From Rathayibacter sp. VKM Ac-2804 (GTDB lineage Bacteria; Actinomycetota; Actinomycetes; Actinomycetales; Microbacteriaceae), in assembly GCF_009866655.1 (NCBI RefSeq), contig NZ_CP047420.1:1798001-1862000 (forward strand): 64,000 nucleotides of DNA, in the 5' to 3' direction. Every line of letters begins with the position of its first letter. The first letter of the stretch is position 1. Positions 53,592-63,032 of the stretch are shown one piece after another. The position numbers and the translations under genes are program-made. Below the pieces are notes generated by a model. The model did no database searches, was not told the DNA's origin, and saw nothing but the letters and a program-made list of their open reading frames with translations.

Positions 53592-54837
53592 TCGCGCGCT
53601 CTGGGGGTACTCGCTCGTCGACGTCGAGCGGTTCCTGCCGGAGGACCACAGCACCCGCCGCTCCGACTTCGCCCGCGATCGCGCCCGGCTCTTCCACTCC
53701 AGCTCGCTCCGCCGCCTCGCTGCGAAGACGCAGGTGCTCAGCCCGACCGCCGGTGTCGACTTCGCCCGCAACCGGCTGACCCACTCGCTCGAGGTCGCCC
53801 AGATCGGCCGCGAGCTCGCCACGAGCCTCGACCTCGACCCCGACGTCGTCGACACCGCCTGCCTCGCGCACGACATCGGCCACCCGCCCTTCGGCCACAA
53901 CGGCGAGCGGGCCCTCAACACCTGGGCCGAGTCGATCGGCGGCTTCGAGGGCAACGCGCAGACCTTCCGGCTGCTCACCCGCCTCGAGCCGAAGGTCTTC
54001 GGCGGCGACGACCGCCCCTACGGCCTGAACCTCACGCGCTCGAGCCTCGACGCCAGCTGCAAGTACCCGTGGCCCGACACCCGCTCGGTCGCCGACCCGT
54101 CCGGCCGCGCCAAGTACGGCTTCTACGCCGACGACGAGCCCGCCTTCACCTGGATGCGCGAGGGCGCCCCCGAGGGAGTCCGCTGCATCGAGGCCGAGGT
54201 GATGGACCTCTCCGACGACATCGCCTACTCGGTCCACGACTTCGAGGACGCCGTGTTCTCCGGCTACATCGACGTCGCCGCGCTCGGCTCCCGCGTGGAT
54301 CACGACGACCTCGTCGAGTCGATGCACTCCTGGGTCGGCGGCGAGATCGGCCACGACGAGCTCGTCGCCGCGTTCGACCGCCTCGACTCGCTCGACGTCT
54401 GGGTCGACTCCTGGGACGGCTCCCGCCGCGACCAGGCCCGGCTGAAGAACCTCACCAGCCAGCTCATCGGCCGCTTCGCCGCCTCCGCCACCGAGGCCAC
54501 CCGGGACGCCTACTCCCACCCCGACCTCGTCCGCTTCGGCGGCCACGTCGTCGTCCCCCGCGAGCAGCAGGCCGAGATCGCCGTCCTTAAGGGCATCGTC
54601 GCCACCTTCGTGATGTCGCGGAACACCCGCCAGCCGATCTACGCCCAGCAGCGCGAGGTCCTCACCCGCCTCGCCGACACCCTCCTCGAGCGCGGCGCCG
54701 GCGCCCTCGACGCCGGCTTCGCCGAGGACTGGAACGCCGCCGGCACCGACGACGCCCGCCGCAGGGTCGTCGTCGACCAGGTCGCCAACCTCACCGACCA
54801 GAGCGCCCTGAGCTGGTTCGAGCGGCTGTGCCACTGA
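53584..54837 (+). CDS. dgt: Deoxyguanosinetriphosphate triphosphohydrolase-like protein
   Basis: HD-domain enzyme that removes triphosphate from dNTPs. The 417-residue protein has RLFHSSSLRRLAAKTQVLSP, FARNRLTHSLEVAQIGRELA (first His), the HD pair in DTACLAHDIGHPPFGHNGER, and the later metal Asp in AEVMDLSDDIAYSVHDFEDA. GTG start at 53584 within the dusB end. The Dus-Dgt-DnaG order is standard in Actinobacteria. A hairpin starts at its stop codon. Confidence 0.95.
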   Translation: MDDRALWGYSLVDVERFLPEDHSTRRSDFARDRARLFHSSSLRRLAAKTQVLSPTAGVDFARNRLTHSLEVAQIGRELATSLDLDPDVVDTACLAHDIGHPPFGHNGERALNTWAESIGGFEGNAQTFRLLTRLEPKVFGGDDRPYGLNLTRSSLDASCKYPWPDTRSVADPSGRAKYGFYADDEPAFTWMREGAPEGVRCIEAEVMDLSDDIAYSVHDFEDAVFSGYIDVAALGSRVDHDDLVESMHSWVGGEIGHDELVAAFDRLDSLDVWVDSWDGSRRDQARLKNLTSQLIGRFAASATEATRDAYSHPDLVRFGGHVVVPREQQAEIAVLKGIVATFVMSRNTRQPIYAQQREVLTRLADTLLERGAGALDAGFAEDWNAAGTDDARRRVVVDQVANLTDQSALSWFERLCH

Positions 54838-54865
54838 CGTGAGCGGGTCGCGGCCCCGCTCACGT
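54837..54865 (+). terminator. Terminator-like hairpin after dgt
   Basis: A perfect 11-bp stem (ACGTGAGCGGG and its complement) with a 7-nt loop; the last base of the dgt stop codon is in the stem. Confidence 0.75.
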
Positions 54866-55113
54866 CGGACGCCGGTCCCTGCCCGGCGTCCGCGCGGTCG
54901 GCTCCTCGGGGTGGTGCGTTCCGCGGAGCGGGGCGCGAACGCCTAGCGCGATCCGCTGGCACGCGGATCACCCGTTCGGCTCCGCCGTGCCCGCGCGAAG
55001 GGCGGTCCTTGCTGGTCGCGTGCTTCGCACGACGAGGCCGCGAGTCTTCCTGCTTGCGGGTCGCGTGCTGCGCACGACGACATGAGCGGTCCCCTGGCCG
55101 TAGGCCGCCCTCG
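54866..55113. other. Non-coding stretch before the dnaG repeat element
   Basis: No gene I can support. Two similar segments, GTCGCGTGCTTCGCACGACGA (about 55016-55036) and GTCGCGTGCTGCGCACGACGA (about 55061-55081), each contain a small hairpin (CGTGC/GCACG); they look like a local duplication. Confidence 0.5.
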
Positions 55114-55241
55114 CATGCTGGTCGAGTAGGGCGCGGAGCGACCGTATCGAGACCGACGTGTGCGGAGGGGGGTCTCGACACGCCGCGGTCCGCGGCTACT
55201 CGACCGGCATGCACGGCGCCGCGGTCCGCGGCAGCTCGATC
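55114..55241. repeat. Intergenic palindromic repeat (copy 5)
   Basis: Inverted unit (CATGCTGGTCGAGTAGGGCG to CGTATCGAGACC), direct unit (GGTCTCGACACGCCGCGG to CTACTCGACCGGCATG), then a decayed extra half unit (CGCGGTCCGCGGCAGCTCGA). It ends about 50 bp before the dnaG promoter, so unlike the other copies it sits upstream of a gene. Confidence 0.8.
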
Positions 55242-55292
55242 GGCGGGCGGGGCGGAAACGGCGCACTCGGCCGGGGGGCGGGTGGCGGCGGA

Positions 55293-55298
55293 TACGAT
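55293..55298 (+). promoter_or_regulatory. Candidate -10 hexamer for leaderless dnaG
   Basis: TACGAT ends 7 nt before the ATG at 55306. The intervening GGGGGGC is G-rich but too close to serve as a normal ribosome-binding site. Confidence 0.5.
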
Positions 55299-55305
55299 GG
55301 GGGGC

Positions 55306-57159
55306 ATGCCTCGGATTCGACAGACGGATGTCGAGGAGGTCAAGGCCAGGGTCAACATCGCGGACGTCGTCGGCGAGTACGTCACCCTGAAGTCGGCGGG
55401 CGTCGGTTCGCTGAAGGGGCTCTGCCCGTTCCACGACGAGCGCAGCCCGAGCTTCCACGTGCGCCCCCAGGCCGGCTTCTACCACTGCTTCGGCTGCCAG
55501 GAATCGGGCGACGTCTACAGCTTCGTCATGAAGATGGACCACACCTCCTTCAGCGAGACCGTCGAGCGGCTCGCCGGCCGCATCGGCTTCCCGCTGCAGT
55601 ACGAGGAGGGCGGCGGCCAGGCCCCCGAGACCGGCGGACGCGCCCGCCTCATCGCCGCGAACAACGCCGCCGAGGAGTTCTTCCGCGAGCAGCTCGCCAC
55701 CCCCGGCGCCGACGTCGGGCGCCGCTTCCTCGGCGAGCGCGGCTTCGACCGCGCGGCCGCCGACCGCTTCGGCGTCGGCTTCGCCCCCGACGGCTGGGAC
55801 GGTCTGACCACCGCCCTCAAGCGACGCGGCTTCTCCGAGGAGGAGCTCACCACGGCGGGCCTCGTCAGCAGCAGCAACCGCGGCGGGGTCTACGACCGCT
55901 TCCGCGGCCGGCTCGTCTGGCCGATCCGCGACGTGACGGGTCAGACCGTCGGCTTCGGCGCGCGCCGCCTCCTCGAGGAGGACAAGGGCCCGAAGTACCT
56001 GAACACCCCCGAGTCGCCCGTCTACCACAAGTCGCAGGTGCTCTACGGGCTGGACCTGGCCAAGCGCGACATCTCCCGCGGTCACCGGGTCGTCGTCGTC
56101 GAGGGCTACACCGACGTGATGGCCTGCCACCTCGCGGGCGTCACCACGGCGGTCGCGACCTGCGGCACCTCCTTCGGCGTCGACCACATCAAGGTCCTGC
56201 GCCGGGTGCTCGGCGACGACAGCGGGGTCGGCGAGGTCGTCTTCACCTTCGACCCGGACGCCGCCGGCCAGAAGGCGGCCATGCGCGCGTTCCAGGAGGA
56301 GCACCGCTTCGCCGCGCAGACCTTCGTCGCCGTCGCGCCCGAGGGCCTGGACCCCTGCGACCTGCGGCTCAACCGCGGCGACGACGCCGTCCGCCGCCTC
56401 ATCGACGACAAGAAGCCGATGTTCGAGTTCGTCATCCGGCAGCTGCTGGCCCGCTACGACCTCGACACGGTCGAGGGCCGGATCGCCGCCCTGCGCGCCG
56501 CCGCCCCGGTCGTCGCCGAGATCCGCGACCCGGCGCTGCGCCCCGGCTACTCGCGCGAGCTGGCCCGGATGCTCGGCCTGGACATGTCCGAGGTCAACTC
56601 GGCCGTCCGCTCCGCCGGCTCGCGCGCGCGCAACGCGCCGGGCGGGCGCGAGGAGCGCCCGCAGGAGGACGCCCCGGAGGCGCCGGCCGGCGCCAGGATC
56701 GCCGACCTCCCGGTCGACGTCGTCACGCGGATCGAGCGCGAGGCGCTGATGGCCATGCTGCAGCTGCCCCAGGTGATGGGGGAGGCGCTGCTCGCCCGGG
56801 CCGCGCACGCCGCGGTCACCAACGAGACCCTCCGCGTCGTCCGCGACGCCGTCGTCGCCAACCTCGAGCGCGCGCAGGACCGCGACTGGGTCGAGCACGT
56901 GGCGGCCGACGTTCCGGGGCCGTTCGCCTCGCTCGTGCACCAGCTCGCCGTGGCGCCCATCCCGGCGGCCGACGAGGCGGGCCTCGCCCGCTACTCGAAG
57001 GACGTCGCGATCTCGCTGATCGAGCGCGACCTGCTGCGCGAGATCGCGGAGCTGCGCGGCGCCCTGCAGCGCGCCTCGACCGATCCGGTGCTGTCCCGCG
57101 CCGTGCAGGTCCGCCTGGTCGAGCTGGAGCGCGAGAAGCGGGCCCTGCGCACCGAGTGA
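55306..57159 (+). CDS. dnaG: DNA primase
   Basis: Makes RNA primers for replication. The 617-residue protein has the CHC2 zinc domain (LKGLCPFHDERSPSFHVRPQ, then FYHCFGCQESGDVYSFVM), the catalytic core beginning GFAPDGWDGLTTALKRRGFS, the TOPRIM motif HRVVVVEGYTDVMACHLAGV near residue 263 with FTFDPDAAGQKAAMRAF, and a C-terminal helicase-interacting domain after a linker near residue 445. Start ATG 55306; the open frame further upstream covers repeat DNA. Confidence 0.97.
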   Translation: MPRIRQTDVEEVKARVNIADVVGEYVTLKSAGVGSLKGLCPFHDERSPSFHVRPQAGFYHCFGCQESGDVYSFVMKMDHTSFSETVERLAGRIGFPLQYEEGGGQAPETGGRARLIAANNAAEEFFREQLATPGADVGRRFLGERGFDRAAADRFGVGFAPDGWDGLTTALKRRGFSEEELTTAGLVSSSNRGGVYDRFRGRLVWPIRDVTGQTVGFGARRLLEEDKGPKYLNTPESPVYHKSQVLYGLDLAKRDISRGHRVVVVEGYTDVMACHLAGVTTAVATCGTSFGVDHIKVLRRVLGDDSGVGEVVFTFDPDAAGQKAAMRAFQEEHRFAAQTFVAVAPEGLDPCDLRLNRGDDAVRRLIDDKKPMFEFVIRQLLARYDLDTVEGRIAALRAAAPVVAEIRDPALRPGYSRELARMLGLDMSEVNSAVRSAGSRARNAPGGREERPQEDAPEAPAGARIADLPVDVVTRIEREALMAMLQLPQVMGEALLARAAHAAVTNETLRVVRDAVVANLERAQDRDWVEHVAADVPGPFASLVHQLAVAPIPAADEAGLARYSKDVAISLIERDLLREIAELRGALQRASTDPVLSRAVQVRLVELEREKRALRTE

Positions 57160-57457
57160 CGGCGCCGCGAGCCTCGCGTGCCCTCGATGAGGGACGTGTT
57201 GCAGTCGTGTGAAGAAACGGCCGGACGGCTCCCGCCGGTTCGGAGAGCGCTTCCGCATGTGTTACCACTGAGGAACAGCAATGCGGGCGCTCAGCGTCGT
57301 GGCCCCCGTGCGCCCAGAGAACACCGTGCGCCTGAAGGACAGTGCGCCGGATCGACACCGCTCCGCACGGACCCCGTGCGAGACGGACTCTGCGCCGCGG
57401 GACCGCGTTCCACGCCGAGGTCCGCATCCGATTTCTGACAGGAAGAGGCAGACGGAG
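57160..57457. other. Intergenic leader before the ABC transporter operon
   Basis: 298 bp between dnaG and the binding-protein gene with no gene I can support; the in-frame extension upstream of 57458 is Arg/Pro-rich and lacks a signal. It presumably holds the operon promoter, for example near GCATGTGTTACCACTGAGG (about 57256-57274), but no hexamer pair is convincing. Confidence 0.4.
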
Positions 57458-59095
57458 ATGACATCCGGATTCACTCGCGGTTCGCGAGCACTCGGCACGG
57501 CAGCAGGCTTCGCCGCGGTCGCGCTCGTGCTGGCGGGCTGCTCCGCCGGCGGCGGGGACTCGACCGGCGGCGCCGCCGGCGGCACGCTCACCATCGGCAC
57601 CACCGACAAGATCACCACGCTCGACCCCGCCGGTTCGTACGACAACGGCTCCTTCGCCGTGATGAACCAGGTATTCCCGTTCCTGATGAACACCCCCTAC
57701 GGCAGCCCGGACGTCGAGCCCGACATCGCCGAGTCGGCCGAGTTCACGGCGCCGACCGAGTACACGGTCACGCTCAAGGACGGCCTGAAGTGGGCCAACG
57801 GCCACGACCTGACCTCCTCGGACGTCAAGTTCTCCTTCGACCGCCAGGTCGCCATCGCGGCCGAGAACGGCCCGTCGTCGCTCCTCGCGAACCTCGACAG
57901 CGTCGCGGCGCCGGACGACACCACCGTCGTCTTCACGCTGAAGTCGGAGAACGACCAGACCTTCCCGCAGATCCTCTCGAGCCCCGCGGGCCCGATCGTG
58001 GACGAGGAGGTCTTCTCGGCCGACGAGCTGACCGCCGACGAGGACATCGTCTCGGGCGACGCCTTCGCCGGGCAGTACACGATCGCCAACTACGACGTGA
58101 ACAACCTCATCCAGTACAAGGCCTACGACGACTACCAGGGCGTCCTCGGCGAGGCGAAGACCGGCACCGTCAACGTCAAGTACTACGCGGACAGCTCGAA
58201 CCTCAAGCTGGACATCCAGGAGGGCAACATCGACGTCGCGTACCGGAGCCTCTCCGCGACCGACGTCGAGGACCTCCGCGGGAACGACGCCGTCAAGGTC
58301 GTCGACGGCCCCGGCGGCGAGATCCGCTACATCGTCTTCAACTTCGACACGCAGCCGTTCGGCGCGACGACCGCCGAGGCCGACGCGGCCAAGGCGCTCG
58401 CCGTCCGCCAGGCCGCGGCCGATCTGATCGACCGCCAGGAGATCGCCGACCAGGTCTACAAGGGCACCTACACCCCGCTGTACTCCTACGTCCCCCAGGG
58501 CCTCACCGGCGCGACCGAGTCCCTCAAGGGCCTCTACGGCGACGGCCAGGGCGGTGTCGACGCCGACAAGGCGGCCGCCACGCTCCAGGCCGCGGGCGTC
58601 ACCACCCCGGTCACCCTCAACCTGCAGTACTCGAACGACCACTACGGTCCGTCCTCGGGCGACGAGTACGCGCTGATCAAGGACCAGCTCGAGTCGACCG
58701 GCCTGTTCACCGTCAACCTGCAGACGACCGAGTGGGTCCAGTACTCCAAGGACCGCTCGAGCGACGTCTACCCGGCGTACCAGCTCGGCTGGTTCCCGGA
58801 CTACTCCGACGCCGACAACTACCTGTCGCCGTTCTTCATCAAGGAGAACTTCCTCGCGAACCACTTCGACGACGCCGACGTGCAGAGCCTGATCGCCGAG
58901 CAGGTCTCCACCACCGACGCCGATGCGCGCACCGCGCTGATCGAGGAGATCCAGGACAAGGTCGCGGCGCAGCTGTCGACCCTGCCCTACCTCCAGGGCT
59001 CGCAGGTCGCGATCGTCGGCAGCACCGTGAGCGGAGCCGAGGACACCCTCGACGCCTCGTTCAAGTTCCGCTACGCGGCGCTCAGCAAGGGCTGA
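57458..59095 (+). CDS. ABC transporter substrate-binding lipoprotein (peptide/nickel family)
   Basis: The 545-residue SBP family 5 protein has a lipoprotein signal (basic MTSGFTRGSR, hydrophobic core, lipobox VLAGC) and so should be anchored outside the membrane. The mature part shows the family opening TIGTTDKITTLDPAGSYDNG, then YTVTLKDGLKWANGHDLTSS and DVKFSFDRQV. Start ATG 57458 follows AGGAAGAGG. Ligand not readable; family members bind oligopeptides, opines, nickel or sugars. It heads an operon with two permeases and two ATPase genes. Confidence 0.93.
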   Translation: MTSGFTRGSRALGTAAGFAAVALVLAGCSAGGGDSTGGAAGGTLTIGTTDKITTLDPAGSYDNGSFAVMNQVFPFLMNTPYGSPDVEPDIAESAEFTAPTEYTVTLKDGLKWANGHDLTSSDVKFSFDRQVAIAAENGPSSLLANLDSVAAPDDTTVVFTLKSENDQTFPQILSSPAGPIVDEEVFSADELTADEDIVSGDAFAGQYTIANYDVNNLIQYKAYDDYQGVLGEAKTGTVNVKYYADSSNLKLDIQEGNIDVAYRSLSATDVEDLRGNDAVKVVDGPGGEIRYIVFNFDTQPFGATTAEADAAKALAVRQAAADLIDRQEIADQVYKGTYTPLYSYVPQGLTGATESLKGLYGDGQGGVDADKAAATLQAAGVTTPVTLNLQYSNDHYGPSSGDEYALIKDQLESTGLFTVNLQTTEWVQYSKDRSSDVYPAYQLGWFPDYSDADNYLSPFFIKENFLANHFDDADVQSLIAEQVSTTDADARTALIEEIQDKVAAQLSTLPYLQGSQVAIVGSTVSGAEDTLDASFKFRYAALSKG

Positions 59096-59105
59096 TCCAC
59101 CCCTC

Positions 59106-59140
59106 CGGCCGGCGCCTCCCCACCCGGGAGGCGCCGGCCG
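59106..59140 (+). terminator. Strong intra-operon hairpin after the binding-protein gene
   Basis: A perfect 15-bp stem (CGGCCGGCGCCTCCC and its complement) with loop CACCC, followed by TTCT, between the binding-protein stop (59095) and the permease start (59161). Such hairpins often give partial termination, so the binding protein is made in excess over the membrane parts. Confidence 0.8.
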
Positions 59141-59160
59141 TTCTCCACGAAAGGCATCAC

Positions 59161-60240
59161 GTGACGACAGCCACGACGGCTGCGGCGACGGCGCCCACCC
59201 GGCGACCACGCGGCTCCGGAGGAGGACTCGGGCGCTATCTGCTCGTCCGCTTCCTGCTCATCATCCCGACCGTCTTCATCCTCGTGACGATGGTGTTCCT
59301 GCTCATGCGCTCGACGGGCGACCCGATCACCGCGGCGCTGGGCGGTCGGCTCACCGCCGACCAGCTGGCCGAGCGCGTGGCCGCCGCCGGCTACGACCGC
59401 CCGCTGATCGTGCAGTACCTCGAGTACCTCGGCAACCTGCTGCGCGGCGACTTCGGCACCACCCTGAGCGACAACCGCCCGGTCACCGAGGTGCTGGTCA
59501 CCTACGGCGCCGCGACCGTCGAGCTCGCCTTCTACGCCCTGATCGTGGCGTTCCTCGTCGGCATCCCGCTGGGGATGCTCGCCGCCTACCACCGCGACCG
59601 CACGCCCGACGCGGTCCTGCGCATCTTCGCGATCCTCTGCTACGCGACCCCCGTCTTCTTCGCGGGGCTGCTGCTCAAGCTCGTCTTCTCGGTCTGGCTG
59701 AAGTGGTTCCCGGTCGCCGGTCGCGCGACGACGAACACCGAGCTCTCACTGCAGTTCCTCGAGAACAAGACCGGCATCTACCTGATCGACGCGATCCAGA
59801 CCGGCGACCCCGCCGCCGTCGCCGACGTGCTCTCGCACGCCGTGCTGCCGGCCGTCGCGCTCGGCCTGCTGACCGCCGGCATCTTCCTCCGCCTCGTGCG
59901 CACCAACGTGATCGGCACCCTCGGCACCGACTACGTTGATGCCGCCCGCTCGCGCGGAGTGAGCGAGTTCCGCCTGGTCCGCACGCACGCGTACCGCCCG
60001 GCGCTCATCCCGATCATCACCGTCATCGGCCTGCAGATCGCCCTGCTGCTGGGCGGCGCGGTGCTCACCGAGACGACCTTCGAGTGGAAGGGCCTCGGCT
60101 TCCAGCTGGCCGAGTACCTCCAGGCGCGCGACTTCGTCGCCGTGCAGGGCATCGTCGCCCTGCTGGCCGTGATCGTGGCGCTGACCAACTTCATCGTCGA
60201 CGTCATCGCGGCGCTCATCGACCCGCGAGTGAGGTACTGA
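59161..60240 (+). CDS. ABC transporter permease (DppB-like)
   Basis: The 359-residue inner-membrane protein has a Thr/Ala-rich start, then the family opening LGRYLLVRFLLIIPTVFILV, about six helices, a large external loop (about 95-160 in the family) and the BPD_transp_1 loop (VDAARSRGVSEFRLVRTHAY) that docks the ATPase. The end IDPRVRY is typical. GTG start 59161 after CGAAAGGC. Confidence 0.93.
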   Translation: MTTATTAAATAPTRRPRGSGGGLGRYLLVRFLLIIPTVFILVTMVFLLMRSTGDPITAALGGRLTADQLAERVAAAGYDRPLIVQYLEYLGNLLRGDFGTTLSDNRPVTEVLVTYGAATVELAFYALIVAFLVGIPLGMLAAYHRDRTPDAVLRIFAILCYATPVFFAGLLLKLVFSVWLKWFPVAGRATTNTELSLQFLENKTGIYLIDAIQTGDPAAVADVLSHAVLPAVALGLLTAGIFLRLVRTNVIGTLGTDYVDAARSRGVSEFRLVRTHAYRPALIPIITVIGLQIALLLGGAVLTETTFEWKGLGFQLAEYLQARDFVAVQGIVALLAVIVALTNFIVDVIAALIDPRVRY

Positions 60241-60243
60241 CCC

Positions 60244-61299
60244 ATGAGCACCACCCCTCCGGCGCGCCCGCGCCGCCGCCTCATCGACCGGCTGCCGGTC
60301 GTCCACCAGCTCCGGCAGAGCGTGGGCCTGCAGCGCGGGATGCTCGTCACCGGTCTCGTGATCACCGGCGCGTTCCTCCTCGTCGCAGCCCTCGCCCCGC
60401 TGATCGCCCCCTACGGCTACTCGCAGCTGCGCACCGGCACCGAGTCGTTCGGCGCGCAGCAGCCGCCGAGTGCCGAGCACCTGCTCGGCACCACCGTCGG
60501 CGGCTACGACGTGCTCTCGCGCGTGATCTGGGGCGCGCAGACGGCGTTCCTCGTCATCGTGGTCGCCGTCGTGCTGTCGATCTTCCTCGGCGTCTTCCTC
60601 GGTCTCGTCTCCGGCTACCTCGGCGGCTGGCTCGACCGCGTACTCGTCGTGATCTGCGACGCGATCTACGCCTTCCCGACCCTGCTGCTCGCGATCGTGA
60701 TGTCGATCGTGATCTCCGGCGGGCAGTCCAACCTCTGGTCGGGCATCTTCGCCGCCGCGGTCTCGATCACGGTCGTCTACATCCCGCAGTACTTCCGGGT
60801 GATCCGCGCCGAGACGGTGCGGATCAAGGGCGACGCCTTCGTCGAGTCGGCGAAGGTCATCGGAGCGTCGACCCCGCGGATCATGTTCAAGCACGTGCTG
60901 CGCAACGCCACCCGCACGCTGCCGCTGATCTTCACGCTCAACTCGTCCGAGGCGATCCTCACCCTCGCGGGACTGGGCTTCCTCGGCTTCGGCATCGAGC
61001 CGACCTCGGCCGCCGAGTGGGGCTACGACCTCAACAAGGCGCTGTCCGACGTGACCAGCGGCATCTGGTGGACCTCGGTCTTCCCGGGCCTGGCCATCGT
61101 CCTCGTCGTGCTCGGCATCACGCTGGTCGGCGAGAGCCTGAACGACCTCGCCGACCCGCGCCTGCGCGGTCGGCGCGCGGTGGCCGCCGGTTCCGGCGAC
61201 GTCGCCGCGACGTCCGTCGTCCCGGGTGGCACCCTCCCCGCGGACGGCCTGGAGACGCCGGGACACGATCCCGTCGCCGGAGTGGAGAAGACCCGATGA
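60244..61299 (+). CDS. ABC transporter permease (DppC-like)
   Basis: The 351-residue partner permease has the OppC_N type opening (GMLVTGLVITGAFLLVAALA, then LIAPYGYSQL), HLLGTTVGGYDVLSRVIWGA, and the ATPase-docking loop RIKGDAFVESAKVIGASTPR. A Gly/Ala-rich hydrophilic tail of about 40 residues follows the usual end (DPRLRGRR). Start ATG 60244, 3 bp after the first permease; it overlaps the ATPase gene by 4 bp. Confidence 0.93.
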   Translation: MSTTPPARPRRRLIDRLPVVHQLRQSVGLQRGMLVTGLVITGAFLLVAALAPLIAPYGYSQLRTGTESFGAQQPPSAEHLLGTTVGGYDVLSRVIWGAQTAFLVIVVAVVLSIFLGVFLGLVSGYLGGWLDRVLVVICDAIYAFPTLLLAIVMSIVISGGQSNLWSGIFAAAVSITVVYIPQYFRVIRAETVRIKGDAFVESAKVIGASTPRIMFKHVLRNATRTLPLIFTLNSSEAILTLAGLGFLGFGIEPTSAAEWGYDLNKALSDVTSGIWWTSVFPGLAIVLVVLGITLVGESLNDLADPRLRGRRAVAAGSGDVAATSVVPGGTLPADGLETPGHDPVAGVEKTR

Positions 61300-63032
61300 G
61301 CGTCCAGCGACCCGCCGACGGCACCCGTTCCGCCGACTCGAGGCCGATCGTCGACATCCAGGACCTCGAGGTCGCCTTCGCGAGCGACCGCGGTGCGGTC
61401 CGCGCGGTCGCCGGCGTCAGCCTCCGGGTCGAGCGCGGCGAGGTGCTCGCCATCGTCGGCGAGTCCGGCAGCGGCAAGACCGTCACCGCCAAGTCGATCC
61501 TCGGGCTGCTGCCCGAGACGGCGACGGCCTCGGGCGTCATCCTGCTCTCGAAGAAGGACGGCAGCTCGTCGACCGACGTGGTCTCGGTGCCGAAGTCGCG
61601 CCTGCGCGAGCTCCGCGGCACCGACGTCGCCATGGTCTTCCAGGAGCCGGGCACCGCCCTGAACCCGGTCTTCACCGTCGGCTGGCAGATCGCGGAGGGC
61701 CTGCGCGCGCACGCCTCCGTCTCGCGCAAGGAGGCGCGTCAGCGCGCCATCGACGTGCTCCGCACCGTCGGCATCCCCGAGCCGGAGAAGCGGGTCGACT
61801 ACTACCCGCACCAGTTCTCCGGCGGGCAGAAGCAGCGCGTCGTCATCGCGATGGCGCTCGTGCTCGACCCGGGGCTGATCGTCGCCGACGAGCCGACCAC
61901 GGCCCTCGACGTGACCGTGCAGGCCGAGATCCTCGACCTGCTCCGCCGCTGCCGCGACGACTTCGGCACCTCGATCGTCCTGATCACCCACAACATGGGC
62001 GTCGTCGCCGACCTCGCCGATCGCGTCGCCGTGATGTACCAGGGCGAGCTGGTCGAGGAGGCGCCGGTCGCCGAGCTGTTCGCCGCGCCGAAGGCCGAGT
62101 ACACCCGCACGCTGCTCGCCGCCGTGCCGCACGTGGGCCAGGGAGTCGCCCGGGCGAAGGAGCGCGCCATCGAGCGCGCCGGCGCCCCGGAGGCGGAGAC
62201 GCTCGTCCTCGCCGAGGATCTGCGGATCCAGTACCCGGGCCGGCTCGGCCGCCCCGGCTTCGTCGCGGTCGACGGCGTCTCCTTCCGCATCCGTGCCGGG
62301 GAGGTGCTCGGCCTGGTCGGCGAGAGCGGCTCGGGGAAGACGACCATCGGCCGCGCGATCGCCGGGCTCACCCCCGTCACCGGCGGCTCATTGCGGGTGC
62401 TCGGCAAGGAGATGCGCGGCATCCGCGAGCGCGCCTTCCGCCCCGTCCGCGGCGACATCGGCTTCGTCTTCCAGGACCCGGCCTCGAGCTTCAACCCGCT
62501 GCTGACGATCGCCGAGTGCGTCGCCGAGCCGCTGATCGTGCACGGCCGAGCCCGCGACGCCGGCGCCGCCCGGAAGCGGGTCGACGAGCTGCTCGAGGCG
62601 GTGCAGCTGCCGCGCTCCTACGGCGACCGCTACCCGCACGAGCTCTCCGGCGGTCAGCGCCAGCGCGCCAGCCTGGCCCGCTCGCTCGCGCTCGAGCCGA
62701 AGCTGCTGATCGCCGACGAGCCGACCTCGGCGCTCGACGTCTCGGTGCAGGCGCGCGTGCTCGAGCTGTTCGCGGAGCTGCAGCGCGAGTTCGGCTTCGC
62801 CTCGCTCTTCATCAGCCACGACCTCGCCGTCGTCGACCTCCTCGCGGACCGGATCGCCGTGCTCTACCGCGGCGAGCTGGTCGAGGAGGGCACCGGCGAG
62901 GAGGTGCTGTCCGCGCCGAAGCACCGGTACACGCAGCGGCTGCTGGCCTCGCTGCCGGTGCCGGACCCGGGGGAGCAGGCCGAGCGCCGCGAGCTCCTGC
63001 GCAGCATCGTCGAGGCGGAGCGGACGGCGTGA
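61296..63032 (+). CDS. Fused double ABC ATPase (DppD-DppF-like)
   Basis: The 578-residue protein holds two complete nucleotide-binding domains. NBD1: Walker [13 protein letters not shown] near residue 54, signature [19 protein letters not shown], Walker [18 protein letters not shown]2 (from about 305): Walker [13 protein letters not shown], signature [19 protein letters not shown], Walker [15 protein letters not shown]. Each has the oligopeptide-type C-terminal extension ([24 protein letters not shown]). On its own it could power the two permeases. Confidence 0.94.
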   Translation: MSVQRPADGTRSADSRPIVDIQDLEVAFASDRGAVRAVAGVSLRVERGEVLAIVGESGSGKTVTAKSILGLLPETATASGVILLSKKDGSSSTDVVSVPKSRLRELRGTDVAMVFQEPGTALNPVFTVGWQIAEGLRAHASVSRKEARQRAIDVLRTVGIPEPEKRVDYYPHQFSGGQKQRVVIAMALVLDPGLIVADEPTTALDVTVQAEILDLLRRCRDDFGTSIVLITHNMGVVADLADRVAVMYQGELVEEAPVAELFAAPKAEYTRTLLAAVPHVGQGVARAKERAIERAGAPEAETLVLAEDLRIQYPGRLGRPGFVAVDGVSFRIRAGEVLGLVGESGSGKTTIGRAIAGLTPVTGGSLRVLGKEMRGIRERAFRPVRGDIGFVFQDPASSFNPLLTIAECVAEPLIVHGRARDAGAARKRVDELLEAVQLPRSYGDRYPHELSGGQRQRASLARSLALEPKLLIADEPTSALDVSVQARVLELFAELQREFGFASLFISHDLAVVDLLADRIAVLYRGELVEEGTGEEVLSAPKHRYTQRLLASLPVPDPGEQAERRELLRSIVEAERTA